Source: Jejuia sp043557195 (GTDB lineage Bacteria > Bacteroidota > Bacteroidia > Flavobacteriales > Flavobacteriaceae). From it: 64,000 bases of DNA. This document shows positions 36,262 through 43,903 of this stretch, piece after piece. The notes beneath the pieces were generated by a model that did not search any database, had not been told where the DNA came from, and was given only the letters and a program-made list of their open reading frames with translations. Each line of letters begins with the position of its first letter. Positions within the stretch are counted from its first letter, which is position 1. The stretch is from contig CP121314.1 of NCBI GenBank assembly GCA_043557195.1, positions 1-64,000 of the forward strand, given 5' to 3'. A program made the position numbers and the translations under genes.

Positions 36262-36373
36262 CCCGCGTGAGGGATTGCAGAGGAAAGCCCACAGGATTTG
36301 TGACGAAGGAACAAAACCGAGGACTTGTAACGGAAAGCGCGACCCCGACCAAAGAAGGGGGCACGCCCAAAAA
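36262..36373 (-). repeat. GC-rich intergenic repeat, copy B
   Basis: Read on the minus strand it starts GGGCGTGCCCCC, continues with GGTCGGGG, CTTTCCGTTACAAGTCCTCG and TGTGGGCTTTCC, and ends CAATCCCTCACGCGGGC. These blocks match copy A (11077-11160) in order, with an added segment in the middle. It lies between the DUF2461 gene and a terminator. Confidence 0.85.
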
Positions 36374-36394
36374 ATCCTTAATTGATTAAAATAC

Positions 36395-36423
36395 AAAAAG
36401 TCCCGAACTGCTCGGGACTTTTA
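36395..36423 (-). terminator. Terminator after the 36449-37012 gene
   Basis: Stem AAAAGTCCCGA / TCGGGACTTTT with a five-base loop (ACTGC). It lies just past the stop codon of the minus-strand gene and is flanked by A/T runs on both sides. Confidence 0.85.
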
Positions 36424-36448
36424 TAGTTATCTTAACACGAAACAGCTA

Positions 36449-37012
36449 TTACATAGCATCTTTCTTTTCGTTATACTTCATGGTTTTGATACTTTCAGAA
36501 TCATCATCATAGTATTCTACAATAAAACTTCCATCCTTATCAAAGTACCCAATACCGTTATAAGTTTCACCTTTTACGATGTAGCTTCCTGGACTATGTG
36601 TATTCCACGCAGTTCCAATTTCTACAAATTCGTTTTGATTATCACTTAGCGCCATCATAAATCCAGACTCATTTGGGCTAAACTTATAATCTTTATCTGC
36701 ACTAATGTAAAAGGTTTCTGAAGTTAATATATCATACGCCTTATCAGCATCATTATCAATCATTACAGTTTTAGTAACTTTTTTATCGGCAGGAACTCTT
36801 GCTTGGTTTACCTTGTTTGCATCGTCTGCATCTAATTTTACAGTTGATGTTTCTTTAGTAACAACCTTTATTTTTCCTTCCTTGGTTTTGTCACCATCGT
36901 TATACTTTACTTCTTTTACTTTTGTTTCTTTTATTACTTCTGTTGGCTTCTCTTGTGCCATTGCTGTACTACAAATTAATAGCGCAGCCATTGTATATAC
37001 TAATTTTTTCAT
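36449..37012 (-). CDS. Secreted protein of unknown function
   Basis: A 187-residue exported protein with a signal peptide (MKKLVYTMAALLICSTAMAQ). The mature N-terminus is Lys/Glu/Thr-rich (VIKETKVKEVKYNDGDKTKE), and the second half resembles a beta-rich module (FDKDGSFIVEYYDDDSESIK). I do not recognise a family. It is the last gene of a minus-strand group running from dps, with a terminator after it. The stress-type neighbours suggest envelope stress, but this is inference. Confidence 0.7.
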   Translation of the reverse strand: MKKLVYTMAALLICSTAMAQEKPTEVIKETKVKEVKYNDGDKTKEGKIKVVTKETSTVKLDADDANKVNQARVPADKKVTKTVMIDNDADKAYDILTSETFYISADKDYKFSPNESGFMMALSDNQNEFVEIGTAWNTHSPGSYIVKGETYNGIGYFDKDGSFIVEYYDDDSESIKTMKYNEKKDAM

Positions 37013-37062
37013 TTTTTTAATTTTAAAGATTAATACTTCATTTTCATTTGAAAACTAATAGA

Positions 37063-37293
37063 CTATTTGTCCTTTTTAGCTTCTTCTTTTACTTCTTTTA
37101 TTTCATCTTCAACATCTTCTAACGCATCTTGCACATCATCAGATAGTTCTTCAGAGCTTTCTTTAACATCAGCTTTAACTTCATTTATAGCCTCTTCAAT
37201 CTTGTCTTCAGGTGTTTTTTTCTCTTCTCTACAACTTGTAAAAGCTATTGTACTTGTTATAAGTAATGCTAAAATTATTTTTATGGTTTTCAT
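37063..37293 (-). CDS. Small charged lipoprotein, paralogue of 37341-37490
   Basis: A 76-residue lipoprotein: MKTIKIILALLITSTIAFTSC gives a lipobox with Cys21. The mature part is almost entirely Glu, Lys, Asp, Val and Ala, with heptad-like spacing (EEAINEVKADVKESSEEL, then DDVQDALEDVEDEIKEV), predicting one long charged helix or coiled coil. The CREE start of the mature chain and the VEDE pattern match the smaller paralogue upstream. It probably stays anchored in the outer or inner membrane, facing the periplasm. Function unknown. Confidence 0.75.
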   Translation of the reverse strand: MKTIKIILALLITSTIAFTSCREEKKTPEDKIEEAINEVKADVKESSEELSDDVQDALEDVEDEIKEVKEEAKKDK

Positions 37294-37340
37294 TCTATCT
37301 ATCTTTAATTTGGTTAAACTTCATTTACAGGAACCTTCTC

Positions 37341-37490
37341 CTATAGTTCATCTTCAACTTCATCAGCAGCGTCTTCCACTGCATCTCCAACTTCTTCAAC
37401 AGCTTCTTCTGCTTTGTTTTCTTCTCTACAGCTTGTAAATACTGTCGACATTGTAAATAGTAAGGCTAATGCTAATATGATTTTTTTCAT
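37341..37490 (-). CDS. Tiny charged lipoprotein (49 residues)
   Basis: A 49-codon ORF beginning MKKIILALALLFTMSTVFTSC, a complete lipoprotein signal with Cys21, then REENKAEEAVEEVGDAVEDA and a short acidic end. The mature chain is only about 29 residues, with an E-x-V-E-D repeat, and resembles a shortened copy of the 76-residue neighbour (both have CREE right after lipidation). It sits between that gene and the DUF1328 gene on the same strand. The complete signal peptide and the paralogy make it very likely real despite its size. Confidence 0.75.
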   Translation of the reverse strand: MKKIILALALLFTMSTVFTSCREENKAEEAVEEVGDAVEDAADEVEDEL

Positions 37491-37525
37491 TTTGTTTTTG
37501 ATTTTTTAGTGTTAGTAATTGTTTT

Positions 37526-37687
37526 TTATTTTTTTAATAATCCCTTTAATAAAGAGAGTACAAATAGTACAATGAATATGTAGAAACATATTTTTGCAAT
37601 TCCTGCAGATGCTCCTGCAATACCACCAAAGCCTAATACTCCAGCTATTAATGCGATTATTACAAACGTTATCGTCCAGCGTAACAT
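37526..37687 (-). CDS. DUF1328 (YtjA-like) small membrane protein
   Basis: A 53-residue hydrophobic protein beginning MLRWTITFVIIALIAGVLGF with GGIAGASAGIAKICF following and a basic end (KGLLKK). This is the DUF1328/YtjA signature: two helices linked by the GGIAG segment. Members are common next to stress genes in Bacteroidota and Proteobacteria and have no assigned function that I know. It lies 36 bp upstream of the tiny lipoprotein and 55 bp after the start region of mscS, consistent with one transcription unit. Confidence 0.88.
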   Translation of the reverse strand: MLRWTITFVIIALIAGVLGFGGIAGASAGIAKICFYIFIVLFVLSLLKGLLKK

Positions 37688-37741
37688 AATTTTAAGTTTT
37701 AAAGTTTAACTTAATGATTTATCAGATTTGATAAACCTACT

Positions 37742-38650
37742 CTAGTTATTAGAGAATTGGTTGTCTAAAACAGCGTCATCAAAAGACAACTTATTATTAA
37801 ATTCCAGTGTTCTAATTGGGAACGGAATATTAATTCCTGCTTTATCGTAGGCTTTCTTAATTTCAATAATAGCCTTAGTTTTTGCTCTTAATTTTTCTAG
37901 CATACTTTCGGCATCTATCCAAAATCTGCATAAGTAGTTTATAGAGCTATCACCAAATTCAGTATAATAAAACTCTACATCGTCAGGACTTTCCACCTGA
38001 TCAAACGTATTGGCAATAACATTTTTGGTTAATTGCTGTACTTCTTCCAAATCAGACTCATAGCCTACGCCACATTCTAAAAACACACGCATTCTCGTAG
38101 TGAGCGAATAGTTTTTAAGCGGATTTTCAAGAATCATTTTATTTGGAATCACAACAATATTATTGTCCGCTTCCTTTAAAACAAACTCTTTTAGATTAAC
38201 ATCTATTACCTCTCCAGAATACCCATTGGTTTCTACCCAATTTCCTAATTGAATGCGTTTTCTAAAAGATATAACAACGCCTGCAAATGTATTTGAAAGT
38301 GTACCCTGAAGTGCCAAACCAATAGCTAAACCTGCGACACCTGCACCCGCAAGAAGCGAGGTTAACATTTTACTTAGGTTTAAAATTCCTAAGGCTAAAA
38401 ACAGTCCAGCAACTACTACGACTACCGCTGAAATTTTTGCTATAATATTAGCTATAGATTTTTGGTCAACTTGCTTCTGCACCAATTTTAAAACAAATTT
38501 TCTGGTATAGCGCGCAACAAAGTAAGATGCAGCCATCACTATTATTGCTAGAATTAAATTTGGGATGTTTTGTATAATTGCACTTAACCATCCTTGAAGT
38601 TTATCAACTAAGTCGCTAAATGCAGTGGACATTGTATTTTCCATTTTCAT
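37742..38650 (-). CDS. mscS: Small-conductance mechanosensitive channel
   Basis: A 302-residue MscS-type channel of classical size. Three hydrophobic segments cover about 15-130, including the Gly/Ala-rich pore helix LLAGAGVAGLAIGLALQGTL. The beta domain with RIQLGNWVETNGYSGEV and the C-terminal GINIPFPIRTLEF complete the fold. It opens when membrane tension rises and prevents lysis on osmotic downshift. It is flanked by dps upstream and small membrane and lipoprotein genes downstream. Confidence 0.92.
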   Translation of the reverse strand: MKMENTMSTAFSDLVDKLQGWLSAIIQNIPNLILAIIVMAASYFVARYTRKFVLKLVQKQVDQKSIANIIAKISAVVVVVAGLFLALGILNLSKMLTSLLAGAGVAGLAIGLALQGTLSNTFAGVVISFRKRIQLGNWVETNGYSGEVIDVNLKEFVLKEADNNIVVIPNKMILENPLKNYSLTTRMRVFLECGVGYESDLEEVQQLTKNVIANTFDQVESPDDVEFYYTEFGDSSINYLCRFWIDAESMLEKLRAKTKAIIEIKKAYDKAGINIPFPIRTLEFNNKLSFDDAVLDNQFSNN

Positions 38651-38697
38651 TAAATTTTAAAGATTAATAATTGTTTTCTTGCTAATCGGTATAACCT

Positions 38698-39201
38698 TTA
38701 AGCCTCAACAACACTATCTTTTAAATTCTCTGAAGTTTTCTTGCTCCAAGCATTCAACATCCAACTTGTTTTTTCAAGTTCTCTAATGTATGCTCCCATC
38801 AAGTCGATGGTTCCTTCATCTGAAATTGCTTCAGCCTTCTCAATCACCTTACTCATTTGCGCTAACAATAACTTGTGATCGTTTAAAGTATCCAATACCA
38901 TATCCTGATCCTCTTTTAAGGGCGCTTCCTCAAGTATAGCAGAGGTTTTTAAATAGTCCTCCAACTTGCTCATTGGGTGAAAACGTAAGGTTAAAATACG
39001 TTCAGCAATTTCATCAATTTTTACTTTAGCATCATTGTACATTTCTTCAAACTTCTCATGCAAGTCGAAAAAATTCTTCCCGATAATGTTCCAATGTTTG
39101 CTTCTTAATTTTTGGTAATACAAGTGGTAGTCAGCTAATAAAACATTCAATTCAACTACCACTGGCATTAATTCTTCTTCATTCATGTTTAAATAGCTCA
39201 T
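38698..39201 (-). CDS. dps: Dps family ferritin-like DNA protection protein
   Basis: A 167-residue Dps. The inter-subunit ferroxidase ligands are all present with correct spacing: H36, H48, D63 and E67. The family segment KLRSKHWNIIGKNFFDLHEK is at residues 31-50. Dps forms a 12-subunit shell that oxidises and stores iron using hydrogen peroxide, protecting DNA in starvation. It is the first gene of the minus-strand stress group and has a promoter-like site with TTGACA upstream. Confidence 0.94.
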   Translation of the reverse strand: MSYLNMNEEELMPVVVELNVLLADYHLYYQKLRSKHWNIIGKNFFDLHEKFEEMYNDAKVKIDEIAERILTLRFHPMSKLEDYLKTSAILEEAPLKEDQDMVLDTLNDHKLLLAQMSKVIEKAEAISDEGTIDLMGAYIRELEKTSWMLNAWSKKTSENLKDSVVEA

Positions 39202-39237
39202 AATATTTTTTAATGTTTTTTAAATTAAACTCACTAT

Positions 39238-39266
39238 CAATATATAGGCGATAGCAGTTTTGTCAA
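39238..39266 (-). promoter_or_regulatory. Putative promoter for the dps group
   Basis: On the minus strand TTGACA (39261-39266), 16 bases, then TATATT (39239-39244) followed by G. It resembles a general sigma-70 promoter and also partly fits TTG plus TAnnTTTG. The start codon of dps lies 38 bp downstream. Confidence 0.45.
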
Positions 39267-39371
39267 GCGCTTTAACAGGCTTTAACCCTTTGAGCGTTTT
39301 ATTAACATAATTTTAAGTTAAAAGATTAAGAAATTGTTAAAGGATTTTAAGAAAATACAGGTTTTGCTTTA

Positions 39372-39490
39372 GGGCGCTACCCACAAGGGGTCGGGCTTTC
39401 GGCAGTCGCTCCCTCCTTCGTCGGGGCGCTTCAACAAATGCCTCAATCCCTAGCGCGAAGCCCCACATGACCTCCCAAAGGGGAGGAACG
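39372..39490 (+). repeat. GC-rich intergenic repeat, copy C, with adjacent hairpin
   Basis: It starts GGGCGCTACCCACAAGGGGT with CGGGCTTT, and ends CAATCCCTAGCGC (39444-39456), sharing the ends and several blocks with copies A and B. The middle is more diverged. It runs directly into a palindrome CCTCCC-AAAG-GGGAGG (39471-39486) inside TGACCTCCCAAAGGGGAGGA, which matches the one at 14323-14343. It fills most of the 297 bp between dps and truA. Confidence 0.75.
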
Positions 39491-39498
39491 CCACGCTT

Positions 39499-40275
39499 CT
39501 ACTTAAACTCTATAGAATTCAAAATTAACCCAGAAGCAGGTGCGATATAATCCATCTTCACTTTACTATCAGGAACAAAACTATCCTCAATATCCTTTAG
39601 AGTTAATTTTCCTTTACCTAAATCAATTAAAGTACCCATCATTAAACGAATTTGATTTCGCATAAAGCCCTTGCCTTTTACTCTCAACAAATACGTCTTT
39701 TCGGGAAAATAGTTAGCGGTATACACATTATTTTCAACCAATTCGCATTGCAATATTTCTCTCGTATAAACCCCATTTTCAGTAGGCTTATAACAGTAAG
39801 ACCATAAAAAATGTTCGCCTTCAAAAAGTTTAGCGCCTTGTTTCATAATGTCGATATCCAAATCATCTAAAATAGTCGTCATTATTGGGGCGCAAAACGG
39901 ATGGCATTTTTCCCCATATGTAAATAGATACAAGTACTCCTTTATTTTAGAATGTTGGATAATGTTAAATTTTGCATCAACTTCTTTGATGCTTAAAGCG
40001 CGAATATCTTGTGGTAAATTATAATTAAACAGTGCTAAAAATACACCTTCATCTTCCAACGGCTCTCGTAGGAATAATTCAAAAGCGGCATGCTCCGCAG
40101 AAACCATAGCGTCTGTTCTACCAGAAGTTAGCGTTTTAAAGTATTTGCCCTCCATAATGTAATTGAGGGTGCGATCTACCATTAAATGTAATGTTTTAAC
40201 ATTGGGTTGTTTTTGCCAACCATGAAAACGGTAGCCTAAATACTGAATATGTATAACGTAAAAGTACTTTTTCAT
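39499..40275 (-). CDS. truA: tRNA pseudouridine synthase A-type
   Basis: A 258-residue TruA-family enzyme. The catalytic aspartate is D55 in TSGRTDAMVSA. Other segments match: QYLGYRFHGWQKQPN at 11-25 and GKGFMRNQIRLMMGTLIDLG near the C-terminus. The family modifies uridines 38-40 in the tRNA anticodon arm. The N-terminus is slightly divergent from the E. coli form, so a second, specialised TruA paralogue cannot be excluded. It is preceded by repeat DNA and is transcribed alone. Confidence 0.88.
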   Translation of the reverse strand: MKKYFYVIHIQYLGYRFHGWQKQPNVKTLHLMVDRTLNYIMEGKYFKTLTSGRTDAMVSAEHAAFELFLREPLEDEGVFLALFNYNLPQDIRALSIKEVDAKFNIIQHSKIKEYLYLFTYGEKCHPFCAPIMTTILDDLDIDIMKQGAKLFEGEHFLWSYCYKPTENGVYTREILQCELVENNVYTANYFPEKTYLLRVKGKGFMRNQIRLMMGTLIDLGKGKLTLKDIEDSFVPDSKVKMDYIAPASGLILNSIEFK

Positions 40276-40371
40276 CTTAATTCAAAAGAAATCGGAAAGT
40301 AGTTTATTTATCTATTGTGACAAAAAATTTATAACTTGTAATACAATTTACTAACTAAAAACTTTAAAATT

Positions 40372-40791
40372 ATGTCGAATTCTACATCAAACAAACCTCC
40401 TATTTGGTTTTGGATTGTTAGTGTTATTGCCCTAATTTGGAACGGTATGGGAGTCTATCACTATTTGATACAAGCATATGATACTGAAAGTTATCGTGCT
40501 ATGTATACTCAAGAACAACTTGAAATTGTTGCAAATATGCCAGCGTGGATAACTGCCGCTTTTGCTATTTCGGTTTTTGGTGGTGCCTTAGCTGCAATTG
40601 GATTATTGCTTAGAAAATCATGGTCGGTTAAATTATGGTATGTATCGTTATTAGCAGTAATTGTGCAAATGGGATATGTTTTAATAAATGGTTATGCATC
40701 TAGTATTGGAATGACAATAATGATTATTGTATTGGCTTTCTTTTTTGTTTGGTTTGCAAGAAAATCTGAGGCTAATGGTTGGTTATCCTGA
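40372..40791 (+). CDS. Small four-helix membrane protein
   Basis: A 139-residue membrane protein with four hydrophobic segments (about 10-28, 58-80, 86-104 and 108-128) and a short polar N-terminus. Segments such as WFWIVSVIALIWNGMGVYHY and GGALAAIGLLLRKSWSVKLW recur in a Bacteroidota family sometimes labelled sugar transporter; I see nothing to support that label. It is monocistronic and ends at a bidirectional terminator shared with the his operon. Confidence 0.75.
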   Translation: MSNSTSNKPPIWFWIVSVIALIWNGMGVYHYLIQAYDTESYRAMYTQEQLEIVANMPAWITAAFAISVFGGALAAIGLLLRKSWSVKLWYVSLLAVIVQMGYVLINGYASSIGMTIMIIVLAFFFVWFARKSEANGWLS

Positions 40792-40814
40792 GGAAGAAGT
40801 ACTTATAATTGAAA

Positions 40815-40848
40815 TAAAAAAAGCATTAGAAAATCTAATGCTTTTTTT
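40815..40848. terminator. Bidirectional terminator
   Basis: Stem AAAGCATTAGA / TCTAATGCTTT with an AAA loop, A-run on the left and T-run on the right. It ends the small membrane protein gene and the long histidine operon. Confidence 0.88.
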
Positions 40849-40849
40849 A

Positions 40850-41443
40850 TTATTTATGCCTTCCTTTAAGTTCTTCTTCTATATCCTTTAAAGTAAACCC
40901 TTTTGCTTGTAACAGCATCAGATAATGAAATAATAAATCTGCCGATTCATACAAGAACAGCTCATCATTATTATCCATTGCTTCAATAACAGTTTCCACT
41001 GCTTCTTCACCTACTTTTTGGGCGACCTTATTTATACCTTTTGAAAACAAACTCGCCACATAAGATTTAGCAGTATCTTTATTGGCAACACGTTCTGCAA
41101 TAACATCTTCTAAAGTTGAAAAGAATCCATAAGTCGATGTGTTTTCTTCTTTCCAGCAGGTATCAGTTCCTGTATGGCATGTTGGCCCCACAGGATTTAC
41201 GGTAACTAACAAGGTATCATTATCACAATCATTTTTAATATCAACAAGGTTTAAAAAATTACCACTTTCCTCACCTTTAGTCCATAAACGCTGTTTACTT
41301 CTGCTAAAGAAGGTTACTTTTTTTGTTTTTAAAGTTTTTTGATAAGCTTCCTCATTCATGTAACCCAACATAAGCACATTTTTTGTTGTAATATCTTGAA
41401 TGATTGCTGGGACTAATCCTTTATCGTCGTATTTTATCGTCAT
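40850..41443 (-). CDS. hisIE: Phosphoribosyl-AMP cyclohydrolase / phosphoribosyl-ATP pyrophosphatase
   Basis: A 197-residue bifunctional enzyme for the second and third steps of histidine synthesis. The N-terminal HisI domain (about 1-105) shows MLGYMNEEAYQKTL, SRSKQRLWTKGEESGN and the zinc-site cysteines in GPTCHTGTDTCW. The C-terminal HisE domain (about 108-197) shows YVASLFSKGINKVAQKVGEE. It is the last gene of the his operon, with a single base between it and the cREC gene upstream. Confidence 0.95.
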   Translation of the reverse strand: MTIKYDDKGLVPAIIQDITTKNVLMLGYMNEEAYQKTLKTKKVTFFSRSKQRLWTKGEESGNFLNLVDIKNDCDNDTLLVTVNPVGPTCHTGTDTCWKEENTSTYGFFSTLEDVIAERVANKDTAKSYVASLFSKGINKVAQKVGEEAVETVIEAMDNNDELFLYESADLLFHYLMLLQAKGFTLKDIEEELKGRHK

Positions 41444-41444
41444 C

Positions 41445-41780
41445 TTATTTCTTATTAAGATAGTTTATATAGTTATTTAACAGCCCCTTTATCTGTTCCG
41501 CCGCTACTGGGTTTGCAGAATGTACTTTAAACTTAAGATTACTCAAGTCTAGACCTGATTCATATACTAACCATTTCGCTGCAGCGTAACCATCAGGAGC
41601 TAAATTATTAGTATCATCAAGCCCTAAATCATTATCAAAACTAATAAAATCAGGTAGTCCGTTTTTTTGAATGTATTCAATAAAAGCATCATAGGTTCTA
41701 ACGATATGAAATTCACTCTCCATCGACTTATCATAAATCATTTCTATTTCTCTAACATCATCTAGAAATAGCTTTTTCAT
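41445..41780 (-). CDS. Cyclic-phosphate processing receiver (cREC) domain protein
   Basis: A 111-residue single-domain protein resembling the cREC family, a receiver-like fold predicted to process cyclic phosphates. Conserved blocks are LFLDDVR (4-10), SFDNDLG (47-53), DGYAAAKWL (63-71) and KVHSANPVAAEQI (85-97), the last holding the HSxNP pattern that separates the family from ordinary receivers. It overlaps hisF by 4 bp (ATGA) and is followed 1 bp later by hisIE, so it is translated within the his operon. It has no histidine-pathway assignment. What it does here is unknown. Confidence 0.75.
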   Translation of the reverse strand: MKKLFLDDVREIEMIYDKSMESEFHIVRTYDAFIEYIQKNGLPDFISFDNDLGLDDTNNLAPDGYAAAKWLVYESGLDLSNLKFKVHSANPVAAEQIKGLLNNYINYLNKK

Positions 41781-42532
41781 AATCGTACTTCTATATTATG
41801 TTCTTTCAATTCTTTTTTCAACTCAGGAATTGGAATTTCCCCAAAGTGAAATACACTTGCTGCTAGAGCTGCATCCGATTTCCCTTCTTTAAATGTATCC
41901 ACAAAGTGTTGCACATTTCCGGCTCCACCTGATGCTATAATAGGGATATTTAATTGTTCTGATAACGTAGCCAATGCTTTGTTAGCAAAACCACTTTTTG
42001 TACCGTCATGGTTCATGGATGTGAATAATATTTCGCCAGCACCTCGTTCTTCAACTTCTTTTGCCCATTCAAAAAGTTTAATATCAGTAGGGATTGTGCC
42101 TCCAGCAAGATGTACAAACCAATCATCATCTATTTTTTTTGCGTCTATAGCAACAACTACACATTGACTTCCAAATTTATCAGCCAATTCATTTACCAAT
42201 TCCGGTCGTTTTACTGCCGAAGAATTAATAGAAACTTTATCTGCACCGTTTTTTAATAACGCGTCTACGTGTTCTACCGAAGAAATACCACCGCCTACAG
42301 TAAATGGAATGTTTACTTGTTCTGCAACGTGTAAAACCATTTCTAATGTTGTAGCTCGGGCTTCTAAGGTAGCAGTAATGTCTAAGAATACTAATTCGTC
42401 AGCTCCTTGATCAGCATATTGTTTTGCCAACGCAACAGGATCTCCGGCATCACGTAAATCCACAAAATTTACACCTTTTACAGTACGTCCGTTTTTAATA
42501 TCTAAACAAGGTATGATTCTCTTTGTTAGCAT
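41777..42532 (-). CDS. hisF: Imidazole glycerol phosphate synthase, cyclase subunit
   Basis: A 251-residue TIM barrel. The catalytic D11 is in IIPCLDIKNGRTVKGVNF, and the second acid is in VVAIDAK near residue 130. VGGGISS and ASGGAGN are the phosphate-binding loops. With HisH it forms IGP and AICAR from PRFAR and ammonia. It overlaps hisA by one base and the cREC gene by four. Confidence 0.96.
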   Translation of the reverse strand: MLTKRIIPCLDIKNGRTVKGVNFVDLRDAGDPVALAKQYADQGADELVFLDITATLEARATTLEMVLHVAEQVNIPFTVGGGISSVEHVDALLKNGADKVSINSSAVKRPELVNELADKFGSQCVVVAIDAKKIDDDWFVHLAGGTIPTDIKLFEWAKEVEERGAGEILFTSMNHDGTKSGFANKALATLSEQLNIPIIASGGAGNVQHFVDTFKEGKSDAALAASVFHFGEIPIPELKKELKEHNIEVRL

Positions 42533-43266
42533 TACACAAATTTTTCAAGTTGATACAAGCTTATTCTATTTTCGTAGATTGCTTTTCCAATAATTACGCC
42601 TTCGCAACCTAACTCAATAAGTTTTGGTAATTCATCTATATGTGAGATTCCTCCAGAAGCAATCAACTTAATAGATTGTCCGCTACTGCTATTTGAGCAA
42701 TCAGATATAATTTCCTTGTATAAATCAAAAGATGGGCCTTCCAGCATGCCGTCCTTTGAAATATCCGTACAAATTACATACTGTATACCTTTCTTTTGAT
42801 AGCCCTTAATAAACGGAATAACCTCTTCATTGCTATCTTCTTGCCAACCACTAATTGCAATTTTTCCAGCATTACTATCTGCTCCTAAAATAATTTTTTC
42901 ACTTCCATATTTAGAAACCCATCCTTCAAACGTATTAGGATCTTTTACCGCAATACTTCCACCTGTAATTTGTCTCGCACCAGAGTTAAACGCAATATGC
43001 AAATCTTCATCTGCTTTTAAACCGCCCCCAAAATCAATTTTCAATTTTGTTTTTGTAGCAATTTGTTCTAGCACCTTATAATTTACAATGTGTTTTGCTT
43101 TTGCGCCATCTAAATCCACCAAATGCAAGTATTCGATACCTGAAGCCTCAAACATTTTGGCCACTTCTAGTGGGTTTTCATTATATACTTTTTTAGTATC
43201 GTAATCCCCTTTTGTTAAGCGAACACATTTTCCCTCTATAATATCTATGGCTGGTATAATTCTCAT
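42532..43266 (-). CDS. hisA: ProFAR isomerase
   Basis: A 244-residue TIM-barrel isomerase: MRIIPAIDIIEGKCVRLTKG contains the catalytic D8; the second aspartate is in VICTDISKDGML. FGGGLK and ASGGISH are phosphate loops. It opens the ribose of ProFAR to give PRFAR. It starts 1 bp after the hisH stop and overlaps hisF by one base. Confidence 0.95.
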   Translation of the reverse strand: MRIIPAIDIIEGKCVRLTKGDYDTKKVYNENPLEVAKMFEASGIEYLHLVDLDGAKAKHIVNYKVLEQIATKTKLKIDFGGGLKADEDLHIAFNSGARQITGGSIAVKDPNTFEGWVSKYGSEKIILGADSNAGKIAISGWQEDSNEEVIPFIKGYQKKGIQYVICTDISKDGMLEGPSFDLYKEIISDCSNSSSGQSIKLIASGGISHIDELPKLIELGCEGVIIGKAIYENRISLYQLEKFV

Positions 43267-43267
43267 T

Positions 43268-43849
43268 TTATAACTCTAAAAAATTCTGTAAAATTTTAGC
43301 TCCTGCTGTACTACTCTTTTCAGGGTGAAACTGTGTCCCATAAAAGTTTTCATGTTGCAATGCCGATGCATAGTTAATACCATAATCTGTTTTTGCAATG
43401 GTTTCATCACAATGTTCAGCATAAAAACTGTGTACCAAATACATATACTCGTTTTCTTTGATACCTCTAAATAAATCTGACTTCAAATCTTTAATTACGT
43501 TCCATCCCATTTGTGGCACTTTTACATCATCAGAAAAACGTTTTACATCAGTTTGAAAAATACCAATCCCTTTTGTATTTCCTTCTTCTGTGGATTTACA
43601 CATCAATTGCATACCTAAACAAATTCCTAAAACAGGCTGCTTAAGTTTTGGAATTAAGGTATCTAAACCACTTTCGCGAAGCATGTTCATTGCAGAACTA
43701 GCTTCTCCAACACCAGGGAAAATAATTTTATCAGCTGATTTGATTTCTTCTGGATCGTTTGATAAAATAGCATCAACCCCTAAGCGTTTAAATGCAAACT
43801 GAATACTTTTTATATTTCCTGCGCCGTAATTTATTATAACTAATTTCAT
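43268..43849 (-). CDS. hisH: Imidazole glycerol phosphate synthase, glutaminase subunit
   Basis: A 193-residue class I glutamine amidotransferase. The catalytic triad is C77 in GICLGMQLM, with H175 and E177 in QFHPEKSS. It supplies ammonia to HisF. The start at 43849 gives the canonical MKLVIINYGAGNIKS. An in-frame ATG at 43897 would add 16 residues encoded by a hairpin repeat in the gap to hisB, so I reject it. Confidence 0.95.
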   Translation of the reverse strand: MKLVIINYGAGNIKSIQFAFKRLGVDAILSNDPEEIKSADKIIFPGVGEASSAMNMLRESGLDTLIPKLKQPVLGICLGMQLMCKSTEEGNTKGIGIFQTDVKRFSDDVKVPQMGWNVIKDLKSDLFRGIKENEYMYLVHSFYAEHCDETIAKTDYGINYASALQHENFYGTQFHPEKSSTAGAKILQNFLEL

Positions 43850-43867
43850 TTCTTCTAGATACAATTT

Positions 43868-43897
43868 CTCATCCTTCGAAATTACTCGAAGTGACAA
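43868..43897 (-). repeat. Small hairpin repeat inside the his operon
   Basis: Inverted repeat CTTCGA / TCGAAG (43874-43879 and 43886-43891) followed by GTGACAAA. It fills the gap between hisB and hisH. The same tail (TGACAAA after a palindrome) occurs at 51415-51447, suggesting a dispersed family. Confidence 0.55.
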
Positions 43898-43903
43898 ATA
43901 AAT

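Noticed and set aside
36153..36314. N-terminal extension of the DUF2461 protein
   Set aside because: The extra 54 codons run into repeat copy B and intergenic DNA; the domain starts at 36152.
37067..37438. Plus-strand Ser-rich frame antisense to the small lipoproteins
   Set aside because: It is the complement of Glu/Lys-rich coding sequence, which gives long Ser/Phe-rich frames by chance. The minus-strand lipoprotein signals are clear.
43850..43897. Longer hisH start
   Set aside because: The added residues come from a hairpin repeat, and the canonical HisH N-terminus starts at 43849.
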